This document shows, one piece after another, positions 20,916 to 31,498 of a stretch of 64,000 bases of DNA (its first letter is position 1; each line of letters starts with the position of its first letter). The notes beneath the pieces are model-generated. The model had not been told where the DNA came from and searched no databases. It saw nothing but the letters and a program-made list of their open reading frames with translations. The stretch spans positions 186,001 to 250,000 of the forward strand of contig JAGMWG010000001.1 in the NCBI GenBank assembly GCA_020744225.1, given 5' to 3'. The position numbers were made by a program, and so were the translations under genes. Source of the stretch: Paraphoma chrysanthemicola (taxonomy: Eukaryota; Ascomycota; Dothideomycetes; Pleosporales; Phaeosphaeriaceae).

Positions 20916-22081
20916 ATGTCTCAATATATGCGAGCAGTACAAATAGTAAAGGTAAGTGACGTCATGGGAAAATGAGCTTCTTCTGACACCATATAGTTCA
21001 ACGCACCGTATGAGCTATGCGACCGTCCCATTCCACAATGCGGCGAGCACGATCTTCTTGTCAAAGTCCATGCTGCTGGGTTCTGCCATTCGGACCTCCA
21101 AGTACTGCATGGCCAGTTTGCAGCAGATCTGCCCATGATTCCCTCGCATGAGCCCGCGGGTACTATCGCACGAGTTGGCACCAAGGTCAACGGAAGTTGG
21201 AGAGTTGGTGACCGCGTAGGTGTTTTGAATTTCAAGCATGCTTGTGGGGAGTGCGTTGGGTGTCGTCAAAACCAACGAAAGTCGGGCCGATCGGATCCGC
21301 GCTTCTGCCAGAACAGAGAGATGGCTGGATTCAAACATGATGGATCATTTGCGGAGTATATGATAGCAGATCCGAAGACGACTATACGATTGCCTGAAGC
21401 CGTTTCGTATGAGCAGGGTGCGCCTCTGATGTGTGCTGGAGTGAGTGCTGTTTCACCATAGCATATGTAATTTACTGACTGCCTGCGAAGGCCACGGCTT
21501 GGGGCGCATTGCGAAAATTGAGTCCTGATGCGGGACCAGGTGATACTGTTGCTATTGTAGGCATCGGTGGCGTCGGTCATCTTGCATTACAATTTGCCAA
21601 AGCCTTGGGCTATAAGACGGTGGCAATCGACAACCGTCAGGAAGGTCGCCAATTAGCTCTCGAAGTACCCGGACATCTGACGCCAGATTTGGTCGTCAAC
21701 TCTGCTGATAGTTGCGCTGATGAACAGATACTTGAGTTCACTTTGGGCGAAGGCCTCGCTGGCGTGGTAGTTTGTACCGACTCAATAGAAGCGAATGCCT
21801 GGAGCCTTCAGCAATTGGGGAACAAGGGCGTCATGGTACCTCTTGGCCTACCCAAAGACAAATGGCAATTCGACTCTGAAGCTATGGTCTTTCGGGAGCT
21901 TACCATAAGAGGCAGCTACGTCGCAAGCGCTGATGAGGTGGACATCATGCTTAGGATAGTGGCCGAGAAGGGGATCTCTTCTCATCTTACGGTTCTGGAC
22001 TTCGATCAAATCCCGACACTCGTCGAGCGATATATGCAGACTTCGATGAAGGGTAGATTAGTCGTCAAAATTTCCGAATGA
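20916..22081 (+). CDS. Zinc-dependent alcohol dehydrogenase (MDR superfamily)
   Basis: Exons 20916-20951, 20997-21440, 21491-22081 (356 aa). Catalytic zinc ligands Cys42 (GFCHSD) and His63-Glu64, a structural zinc lobe CGECVGC plus a later Cys (RFCQN), and the NAD(P) fold GIGGVG. It resembles the yeast-type ADH1/ADH3 branch (LMCAGATAWGALRKL). It oxidises an alcohol or reduces an aldehyde; within the cluster it may act on the carbon chain left after ring opening. The tiny first exon (12 codons) is needed to reach an ATG. It shares a bidirectional promoter with the deacetylase. The stop codon runs directly into three copies of an 8-bp repeat. Confidence 0.92.
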
Positions 22082-22104
22082 AGCTAGGAAGCTAGGAAGC
22101 TAGG
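22081..22104. repeat. 8-bp tandem repeat, three copies
   Basis: AAGCTAGG three times in a row, beginning at the last base of the dehydrogenase stop codon. Short and probably neutral. Confidence 0.8.
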
Positions 22105-22147
22105 CCAGTATCCAATGCAATCACGAATAAATCACCTAGTCGGGAAG

Positions 22148-22163
22148 TTGGAGTCAGTTGGAG
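22148..22163. promoter_or_regulatory. Paired TTGGAG sites upstream of amidase
   Basis: Two direct TTGGAG cores (22148-22153 and 22158-22163) spaced exactly 10 bp, about 165 bp before the amidase ATG. An AGATAG (HGATAR) site follows at 22265-22270. Confidence 0.65.
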
Positions 22164-22323
22164 TGGGACCCACACTGGCCAACTCAAAGACTATCGACCC
22201 ACTGTGCCTGCGACCCTGACTGTAACTGGTTAAAACATCTACGCAAGACTACCTTCGCACGTTAAGATAGTCCGTTGCGAATATCTCATCTTCCCAGGCT
22301 CTCAATACAACTGTAAGCCAGTC

Positions 22324-24112
22324 ATGTCAGTGTTTTTCGACTCGCCCACTAGGTAAGCGTGGAAACCCATTTGAATGAGCTTTAACATATACTAATGACT
22401 TGAAGCGAACATCTCGCGTCGGCGGGTGATGCAGAACTGACTTTAGCGAGTATCGGCATTACCGACGGCATTTCACCGGCAGACTCTGATAATTACCGTC
22501 AGCTACTTGGTGCTGTTCACGACGTTGCCGAGCACATACTTCGACTGCCGGATTATATCGCTCGTACTGATATCGATAAGTACCCTCGTGAGCGAATTCA
22601 GCGGCCTTCGAAAGATGAGCAAGACTTCGGGCACGCTTGGGCACATAAATTCCACGTCGCAGGCAATCCGGATGGAAATCTCTTACGAGGCAAATCATTG
22701 TGCCTGAAAGACAATGTCGCGGTTGCTGGGGTTCCGCAGTTCTTTGGAACTGATGCTATACCTGCGTGGACTCCTAGCTCAGATGCGACAGTGGTCAAGC
22801 GTGCGCTAGATGCTGGAGCTGACATTGTTGGTACTACAATTTGCGAGAACTTTTGCAATTCGACCTCATCATTTACTGTACGTGTCTTCGAACCTAAATT
22901 TACTTCACGGGATCTCACTCGCGATACTAGAGTGCGCAAGGCACCGTACATAATCCTTATGCCGAAGGCTATTCAGCTGGTGGCAGTACCTCGGGTGGTG
23001 CAGCCGTCGTCGGCGGAGGCCTTGTTGATCTTGCGATAGGGGCGGATCAAGGTGGCAGCATTCGAGTACCATCATCCTTTTGTGGCTGTAAGGATCTCGT
23101 CCACCGTCATCAAGAATTAAATGCTGATTATTGCGCCATAGGTGTGGGTCTCAAGCCTACTCATGGATTGATACCCTATACTGGTATCTCTAGTGGCGAT
23201 GCAATCAATGATCATGCAGGACCCATCGCAAGGTCTGTTTCAGAAGTTGCGGCTTGCTTGGATGCCATTAGTGGAAGAGACGACTTCGATGACAGGACGC
23301 TTGGGGCACCACCTCATGGCACCACGCAGTACACAAACCGTCTTTCGGCCTCCGTTACAGGAATGAGGATTGGCGTGCTAACAGAGGGCTTGCAACATCG
23401 CTTAGTTAACGAGAACGTGAGAGAAATCGTCACGAGGGCGGCTCATCAATATGAAAAGCTTGGGGCTACGGTAAGCGAGATATCGTTGCCACTACATCTA
23501 GAAGGACCAGCCATATGGACCATTCAACAGCGCATTGCAGGAACCCTTAGCATGATGGGTCTTGCGCACGGCCGGAGAGGTCTCTTTTCGACAGCATACG
23601 AAGAAGCACGCCAGCCCTGGACGAATGAGAGCTTCCAGAAGCTGTTTCCCTCCACAAAGAACACCATGATCAATGGAATTTCGCTCATGCAGAACTACCC
23701 CGGTCTATATGCAAAGACTATGAACCTCGCTCAGCAATTGCGAGATGCTTACGAGCGGATTTTCGAAGAGTATGATCTGATAATCATGCCTACGACACCC
23801 TTCGTGGCTCCACCAAATATCGACTGGAAGGACGGAGACTCGCCGATCGAGGCTTTGAAGCCAAGCATGGGCATCACCATCAACACTGCCATTTTCAACG
23901 TAACGGGTCATCCAGCGATATCATTACCCGTTGGATTCGCGCCTTCAAGTCACGACACAAAGGTTATGCTCCCGGTTGGCATGCAGATAGTTGGAGGCTT
24001 GTGGCAGGAGCAGAAAATATTGAATGCCGGCTATGCCTGGGAAAGTGCAAATAATTGGAAGAAGATCGGTCTACCCAGTGCGCAGGAACATCATCCGTCG
24101 GTAAAGCTATGA
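22324..24112 (+). CDS. Amidase-signature family amidase
   Basis: Exons 22324-22352, 22406-22877, 22931-23087, 23142-24112 (542 aa). The Ser-cisSer-Lys triad is intact: Lys111 in CLKDN, cis-Ser186 in GGSTSGG, nucleophile Ser210 in QGGSIR; the 24-residue Ser-Ser spacing is that of the family. It hydrolyses a carboxamide to acid and ammonia. Beside an imide-hydrolase-type gene, the natural reading is cleavage of the half-amide released after ring opening, like HxnN beside HxnM in Aspergillus; this is inference. The N-terminal 100 residues are an unremarkable helical extension. Fungal amidases of other roles (acetamidase, fatty-acid amide hydrolase) share this fold, so substrate is open. Confidence 0.92.
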
Positions 24113-24199
24113 GTTGTGCTGCTTCAAAATTCCGTTCAGACGCAGTTCCTCTTCACTTCGTGCACAAACATATTTTCAATTACAAGATGACCACATAAA

Positions 24200-25104
24200 T
24201 CAATTGATAGTATAACCACCGTCGACTACAAGAGCATGGCCTTGAATGAATGATGCTTGAGCGGAACACAGGAACAATACAGCATCAGCCACTTCCTCCG
24301 GCTTCCCCATCCTCTTCATCGGCGCAATGTTGATAGCAGGCTTCAAAGCCTCCACCATTGCTTTCGAGGTTGTCGTCATGGGCGTTTCGATTACACCAGG
24401 ACAAACACAATTGACCCGTATACCATCATCTGAGTAATCTATCGCGTTGGCTCGGGTCATGTTCACGATAGCAGCTTTCGAAGCACAATATGCAGCTATG
24501 AACTTTGATTAGCAAGATGGGATTGGGAGACCGGGAAAGATGGGCAAGCTAACCTGCACCTGGTCTCGCTACCAGTCCAAGTTGGCTTGCGATGTTCACG
24601 ATTGAGCCTCGCTGGTTCGGATGCTGGTCCAAGGGCTCCTGCTTCAACATATTTCTCAACTGCGCGCGACAACTTAGCCAGGACCCCTTGTAATTTATAT
24701 CATTTAACCGGTCAAATGCTTCAGTCGGCATATCAACAGCCTTGATCGTGTTGCCACCGAGAACGCCTGCACAATTGACGGCATAATCGAGCCTTTCGAA
24801 CTTCGAGAACGTGTCATTGATGAATTGATCCACGAACTTCTCATCAGCGATATCTCCGGCTTGGGCAAACACCTGAATGTTCGAGTTGATGCTCAATATC
24901 GCGGTACTTGTTTGGTCAAGAGTGTCCGAATTAATGTCGGTGATTGCGATCCTTAAACATCCTGAACGAGCGAAGCCTGTCGCAACGGCAGCCCCAATGC
25001 CTGGATATGTTGAGTATACAATAGGACAATCTGGAGGATGCTACCGACTAACCTGTTCCTCCTGCACCGGTTACGAGAGCTACACCAGGGAATCGAACAG
25101 CCAT
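24200..25104 (-). CDS. Short-chain dehydrogenase/reductase (cluster member)
   Basis: Classical SDR, exons 25053-25104, 24554-25000, 24200-24495 (264 aa). Cofactor motif TGAGGTGIG (residues 12-20), NCAG at about 100, active-site Tyr169 and Lys173 in YCASK, and the C-terminal VVDGGYTIN. An Asp after the second strand (ITD) suggests NAD(H) preference. It is convergent with the amidase (87 bp between ends) and divergent from the regulator gene across a 312-bp promoter full of TTGGAG sites. In the nicotinate regulon an SDR (HxnW) acts as ketoreductase; here the reaction is unknown. Confidence 0.92.
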
Positions 25105-25244
25105 ACTTGTGACGTTAGCAAAAAGCAGCGACCGGAATCTCGTGTACTGTCCGCTGCAACAAACACCGAAGCCAGGACAACCAGACTATGATGCAAGTAA
25201 TTGTCCGAAGTCAGCCCGCGATACTTCAGCTAGCCTCGTAATCT

Positions 25245-25382
25245 GATGGAGTAAGTTGGAGTAACGGCAATTCATGAGCCGTTATCTACCCCACATTGCT
25301 CATTGGCCGACCTGCCGACGCTAAATTCTTAGCGCAACAGGCTCCGATCCACTTAACTCCAACCGCATCTCCACCACTCCAA
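25245..25382. promoter_or_regulatory. TTGGAG sites in SDR/regulator bidirectional promoter
   Basis: TTGGAG at 25256-25261 (+) with a near-copy (ATGGAG) 10 bp before it, and at 25357-25362 and 25377-25382 (both -), 20 bp apart with a related ATCTCCACC between them. An AGATAA site lies at 25282-25287. The position next to the regulator's own ATG suggests autoregulation. Confidence 0.65.
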
Positions 25383-25416
25383 CTCACCAACATGTCGTCG
25401 GCATGAAACACTCCAG

Positions 25417-28002
25417 ATGCATGGACTTCCGCACACATGCAGCCATTGCTCCAAGTGCTTCAAGCGCGCCGAACATCTGAGTCGCCACATTCGAACCCGT
25501 AGGTTTGTTCCAGCTAGCTTGACCCACCTATCGGGATTACTCTAACTGTGTAGACACCAGGGAGAAGCCTTACCGATGTCGCTGCGGAGCAGCTTTCACA
25601 CGCCGTGATCTTCTGACCAGACACTGGCGCATCACACAGCACGCTGGCGGTGCCAGTGTTACTGAACATGCCCCAACTGCTGAAGCAGCAATCACAGATA
25701 TAGCTCAACAAACTATTTCGTCGCATAGTCATGGCCCAAATTCCATAGAGTTTCTCGTCAATGGCGCATTGGATCCAATCCCCGGTGCTGCCCATGGAGA
25801 GGATCAGGATCAATTGAATGTGCAAGCTCATGCCGCTTCATTCCAAGATACACAAGTGGTGCTTAACAACCAACGTAAGCTGCTACCCAAATTTAAGAGA
25901 CTGTCCTTTTGTCTTGAACCATTTGTAACGGAGTTCATAGAGCTTCAATCATCTCCGTATCACGACGAAGGCCTCGAGGACTTCCGCGATTTCGTCAACT
26001 TCATTGATGGCGTAGGACTGTCAGCACAGTGGACGCCTGAATATGACTTCGATTGGGTCCGAATCGGCGACCAGGTCCAGGCATCTCGCAGAGCCTCTCG
26101 AGAGCCCGAGAGGCCGCGCTCGCCCGAATCTGAAGACATTGGGACACCGTTCAGTACATGGCTGCCATCTGCGCCAGCCGACGATCAGGTGCACCTAAGG
26201 TCTCACGCAAGTGATGGTGAGTTGTTGTGCAGTTATGAAGGTCGTCCTTGATTAGAGCTGACCAATTCGAAAGACGACCGTGGAGGCAGAAGCAGGAGCG
26301 GGACATACACTGTTACTGAAGACCATCGGGACTTTTTGGTCTCGCTGCTTGCCGGCCTCGCTCAACCCATAACAGATTTTGAGATACCTTCGCGCCATAC
26401 TTTGACCCGATACATCACCGCTTTCTTTGGCGGCTTCCATTCCCACTTTCCCTTCATACACGCACCCACGTACAAACCAACGTGTTCTCCTTTGGAGCTC
26501 ACACTCGCTATGTGTGCGACTGGGGCGCAGTATTGCTTTGAGCGTCGAAGCTCAGAACGCCTCTTTCGTGTGGCGAGGGCTATTCTCTTCGACCGTTTAC
26601 AGCAGGAACAATCTTATTTCGGAGCACAAACCCTAGCATTTGTCGCTGCAGCTAATAGCGGCAGTGGCTGCCCCAATGAACCACCTACAGTGCGGCGCTC
26701 CGGCCCATGGTCTCCCCTTGACGCAGCAAAGACACTACTTATTCTCGTCGGCTTTGCAACATGGGAACGACCAGACCTGCTACAGCAAGCGTTCTCTCTA
26801 CGCGGTCTACTAGTGCAGATATTGAGAGACATTGGACTTAAGGAGGAGCAATGTGAAGCGCAAGGTTCAACCTCCAGAGCAGCGATGTGGGATCATTGGA
26901 TACAACGCGAGTCAGCTAGACGAACGAAGCTGGTGGCATTTTGCTACATTAATGTACACAGCATAGCATACAACATCCATCCCGTCTTGTGGAGCAGCGA
27001 GCTCCACCTCCGATTGCCATGGTACGTCAACTGAATCTATCTAAGTTATGGAGATAAAACGGAAACTAACATTTAACGCTAACCCATAGCTGCACAGCTG
27101 AGTGGCAAGCCAGCAGCGCCGCACAGTGGTCAACACTCCAACGCGATGGCAAGGAAGATCAAATGTTATTCCAAACCGCGCTATCTACCCTACTCGAAGC
27201 AAGCGCAAGTACAACTTCTGTTCATCCCATACCCAGTCCAATCGGCAACTATATTCTCCTCCACTCGCTTCTCCAACGCATTCACATCGTCCGCGAAATC
27301 TCCTTTTCGGCACCCATCTCTCCGACAGAATTGTCAGCCATCTCCCGCGCTCTTCGCTCGTGGACGTCTCTTTGGCAACAAACTCCCGAAAGCATCTTGG
27401 ACCCTAACAACGAAAGCGGACCTATTCCTTTCACATCCAGCGCACTGTTGGTAGTCGCATACATCCGCCTCAGCCTCAACATGGGCCCCCATCGCCACCT
27501 CGATTCCCGCAATCCCGACACAATCGCAACCGCCCTAACCAACCTCCCCGCAATCGAGCGCAACGACAATCTCCTTTCCGCCCTGTTATACTCCACCCAC
27601 GCCCTCAGCATCCCCGTCCGTCTCGGCATCGATCGTGTCGCGCGAAGCCAAGCTTTCTTCTGGAGCGTCCAACACGCCGTCTCGAGTTTCGAATGCGCAA
27701 TCTTCCTTTCAAAATGGCTTTGTAGTCTCCCAAGACCATTCCACGACTCGGCCATTTCGCGCTCCGAACATCGTATCTTGCACTGGGTCCGGTGCATTAT
27801 CAAGGAAGCTTATTCTGTCACCGATTTCGACGGCGAAGATGCGGCCCCGGATATCTGTGTTCCTGAAGAGCCGTTCGAGCTTGGCACAGCGGTGTTGCGC
27901 ATTTGGGGACGCTTTTTGAAAGGGAATACGCAATGGAGCTTTGTTGTTGACCTGGGGCGGAGTTTGGAGGGGTATATGCTGGGTTTGGCGGGAGGAGGGT
28001 AG
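25417..28002 (+). CDS. C2H2 (Adr1/HxnR-like) + Fungal_trans transcription factor
   Basis: Exons 25417-25498, 25554-26216, 26274-27021, 27090-28002 (801 aa). Two adjacent C2H2 fingers at residues about 8-58, split by the first intron: CSKCFKRAEHLSRHIRTH, linker TREKPY, then CRCGAAFTRRDLLTRH. The recognition helices read RAEHLSR and RRDLLTR, matching Adr1 (RQEHLKR, RRDLLIR as I recall) at base-contacting positions. The C-terminal 600 residues are a PF04082-type middle homology region. The ATG gives MHGLPHTC directly before finger 1, short but in frame. For intron 2, acceptor 26273 (57-bp intron with GCTGAC branch) is preferred over 26255 (39 bp); both keep frame. Most likely the specific activator of the five genes to its left. 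Confidence 0.88.
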
Positions 28003-29003
28003 ATCGGAGAAGCTTGTGTTGAACGGGCACCGGAGTGCGATTAGACGGCCGGGCGAGGGATTGCGCGGAGGGGAATCTAGGATGGTGTTAGGATTTGGCT
28101 TGGAGTGAGGGGTTGGGTTTACTTACGGCGCTGGAGGAGGTGGATGAAGAGGATGAGGTGCTATTGAGGAAGTTAGCAACGTATATTCAAGAATGATAAA
28201 CAAGCATATCTATCTCCGCTGTTGGTTATGAGCAAGCCTATGTCTTGTACAAGTCCTCAAAAACGTCTGCGGTGTCCTCAACAATCAGGTCTTATGGTAT
28301 CCCGAAGCGACTCGTGCCATGTTGACCGCTTCGACTAGAGTACGATGCAGCATCCAAAATGTCAATGACTACAAAATAGCCAGAAGGGTAGCGTCGCATT
28401 CGTGTCCGAGTACATCCATGCTGTCGCAAGAATTTGTTGTTGATTTTGCGCGTACCGGCTTCACCAAAGTACCATCGATACGCTGGTCGTTCGGCATTCG
28501 CAATGTCATGCTCAGCGTAGTCTGCCGAATTGCGTATCTCCGTTCGCCCATGCCATCTCCCTTGTTCTCAATCTGTACAATTACGCGGTGTGATTGATGC
28601 ACGGAGTCGGACATGGAGTCGTGTCGTCGCAAGTGCGCGCACCGCGCGATTTGGAAAATACAGTGATATGATAGCCTGAAGCGAGTCGACGTATGAATGC
28701 GATGGGAACAGGCGTCGATATGTAGCTCGGGAGCTGTGGAAAGATGTTGCGTGCGCTGTTCGAGCGGGATAGCTGGTTTGGGCATAGCCAGGGTCGCGCG
28801 AGCATGTGCAGAGTCGAGATATCATGATGCACCTCGCAGTCGATTTGAAGATTTCTCCCGCGGGCCGTATGATATCCAGGACTCGTACACTACCACAAAT
28901 CCTCCTCATCCAGGCTCGTAGTTCTCGTCGCAGATATCCCAACCCAATCCCAACACAGACTTGCTCTAAGCCCCCTTCGTCACTCCCTACACACTCAATC
29001 TAC
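28003..29003. other. Intergenic region
   Basis: 1 kb after the regulator. Several short ORFs in all frames, none with a recognisable protein or splice pattern. Confidence 0.35.
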
Positions 29004-29333
29004 TTACCTCTGCGTCCAAGGCCTACACTCCCCTCTAATCTCGGTCGTACTCACCGTCAACCCAACACAACCCCTCCGCGCCACCAGGCTCCCGATGGGG
29101 ATCCCAGCGGTGCCAGCGACCTGCCAATACCATAACGGCGCGGGCAGAGGCCGATACACGACGCGCTGCTCGTCCGCTAGGGACTGGAGGAGCTGGTAGG
29201 TCGTGGAGCGGGCGGGTGGGCGAGGTGCGAGCGAGAAACGGCGACGAGGCGCGGGTGAGGGCGAGGGAGGCAGGGAGGCGGGGGTTGATGGGGCGGTTGC
29301 CCAGGCGGGAGCGGAGACGGCACGGCGGTGCAT
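29004..29333 (-). CDS. Small hypothetical protein (109 aa)
   Basis: The ATG at 29333 follows a strongly CA-rich stretch that looks like a fungal leader (the open frame reaches back to 29489 only through low-complexity Asn/Ser/His codons). The predicted protein begins with a basic, Ser/Pro/Ala-rich segment free of acidic residues (MHRRAVSAPAW...), which resembles a mitochondrial targeting sequence, then TYQLLQSLADEQRVVYRP and a short hydrophobic run around WYWQVAGTAGIPIGSLVA. No family recognised. A GTGAGT near the 3' end could be a donor, so the last 15 codons are uncertain. Confidence 0.35.
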   Translation of the reverse strand: MHRRAVSAPAWATAPSTPASLPPSPSPAPRRRFSLAPRPPARSTTYQLLQSLADEQRVVYRPLPAPLWYWQVAGTAGIPIGSLVARRGCVGLTVSTTEIRGECRPWTQR

Positions 29334-31498
29334 GGTGGTTGGGTGGTGGTGGTTGCTGTTGCTGTTGCTGTTGGTGCTGTTGTGGGTGTGGATGTGGTAG
29401 GCAGGTGATGGTGGAGGAAAGGGTGTTGGCGAGCGGGGAGATTTTTGTGACGACAAAGTACCAGTGCGACGTGGGCTTAGCGAAGACACAACACCAAGTC
29501 GGCACCAAATTTAGTGCAAATAGAGCTGCTGCAGTGCACACTGCAAGGCGCTGGCGGGGAGCAAAAGAAGAACTGGACTACCAGAGAGTGATGCATTGCT
29601 ACTTGCCTGCTATCTCATAACTATCCTGCAGCCATGTTAGTTGGTATGCTATTATGCAGTGAGCAAAAACAGAGCAAAAAAGAGAGAACTTGTTTTGCCG
29701 TAGTGGGTTGGTGCTGTTTTGTGCTGGGAATTGTACTTACCTCGTCGCTTTGTCGAATTAGGATGTGTCGGAAACCTGTTACAGTGTAAACATATCTTGT
29801 TCGAAGAAAGGAGAACTCTCGATGCCAAACTCAGACCGTTAGAAAGACCTAGAAAGAATTGTTAGCAATCCTTCAAATGTTTCCTTGGGTCGGGTTGGTC
29901 GAGATCCGCTGGTAAACTTGTTAGCAGCGAGTTTCGAATCCGGGCTTGTTTGGCGAGACGGAGAGTGGGGTTGTAACCCACTACGACATCAGAGGTTCTC
30001 TTGTTTGGTAAAGGTATTGATATTGGCATTATTTATATACCCGAAGTTAGATGCCCATCTTCTTTCCTATACGATAGAGGGCTCGTCGGACTGTGTTGTC
30101 GTGAAGTGAGGGCCGCGTGTGAGCGGACATAAGTTTGCGGTTGCTATGGGAGGCTGAGTGAAGGGCCACAACGCATTGCACCTCGCCCGTCGCGTGACCG
30201 CACCGGGGTCAAGGCTGCAGCACCGACGACAACGACCGATGGGCAATACAGCAGGACGCCGACGATGTGACGTGGTATGTTATGTTCGTATGCATCGGAT
30301 GCAGGCCGTGTTGGTGCAATGGTGCCGCATGAGGTTGTTGAGGATTTGTTCGGCTTGCGAAGGTACGGCGACACAGATAGCATACCGCAATGCTATGTCC
30401 AGCGGATGCACCAGCAAAAAGGACAGCCACCCAAGTCTTCTGAACAGCGGTCATTGCTCCGGAGGATTGGACTTACCAATGGACACCGTACAACGCAAGA
30501 CACCCGAACAATACTTTACGTTGCTGATAATGTAGTAGCGGGAGTAATGCCATATCGCCGCGAAACGAGTATGAAACTGAACACAGTTAGTCGATCATCA
30601 TACAACCGGGTTGGGATACTTACAAGCAAACATATAATACAAGACGGAGCGAATAAGTGATAGTAACGCTACTCGAACCGACGTTATTTTGTTGTAAGAT
30701 CAACGAGGAGGCCTGAGGATGACCGCTGAGACAGAGCACTTGGATGACTGTTGAAGGTGGCTGGCGAGTTGAAGCAATTATTTGCGACAAGGAAAGGTCA
30801 ACAAAACCCATCGTTGAAGTATCGAGGTTGATATCCAGGACGAGCTTGTTGTATCTCACTATGGTGTTATCGACAGTATACGAGCGTGGTGGTGAGCGGT
30901 GGACATGGTGAGAGAAGGCGAGCTTCGGCCACAATGCTCTCAGGAGAGGCCTTGAAGCAACAACATACATCGACGTGTGCTCGATGCCCTTGAAACCATC
31001 AACGGTGCGCTCGGACTAGTGCAGGATTATGAAGAAAGGGAAATTCGTTTGGAGATGAGATGAGACGAGACGGAAAAGGTGGAAAATGGAGAGAAGGTTG
31101 GCCAACACAACACCATAGGAAGAAGATGTCCTAGAGTTACGCTTCTTCCAGAGTACGAGATCCAGTGTGTCATGGTAAATGTGCGATGCGGTTCTGGCAC
31201 AGTGGAAGAGGCTGTTCCTGCCTCCTGAGGTGTCCTCGTCAACGTCCGGAGTCTATCACGGGGCATGGGTGATTATAACATTTTCCATAGGTGATCAGAG
31301 GCTCCACAGAGCTGTTTCAGGTGCAGTGCAGCCCCACAGACGTCGCGGTGAGGCGGTGCGGGCAGAAGATGGTGTTGAGGCATGAAGCATGACGTTGGAA
31401 AAGATGCATGGCGGCGCCTGCCATTTCGGATTTCTCCGCATCGCCCAAGCTTGCAGCTCCACAACTCCAACACCAACACCAACATCGCGAACACGGCA
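29334..31498. other. Gene-poor region
   Basis: About 2.2 kb. No ORF with recognisable domain, no tRNA-like fold and no transposon ends seen. The last 60 bp are the CA-rich leader of the lipoate ligase. Confidence 0.35.
29351..29382. repeat. GTTGCT microsatellite
   Basis: Imperfect trinucleotide run (GTT/GCT) lying in the presumed leader of the 109-aa ORF. Confidence 0.7.

Noticed and set aside
18710..25416. HGATAR sites as evidence of AreA nitrogen control
   Set aside because: Sites are present in every promoter, but one per about 340 bp is expected by chance, so they carry little weight alone.
29930..29960. tRNA T-loop-like sequence TTTCGAATCC
   Set aside because: Flanking bases cannot form a T-stem or the other arms of a tRNA.
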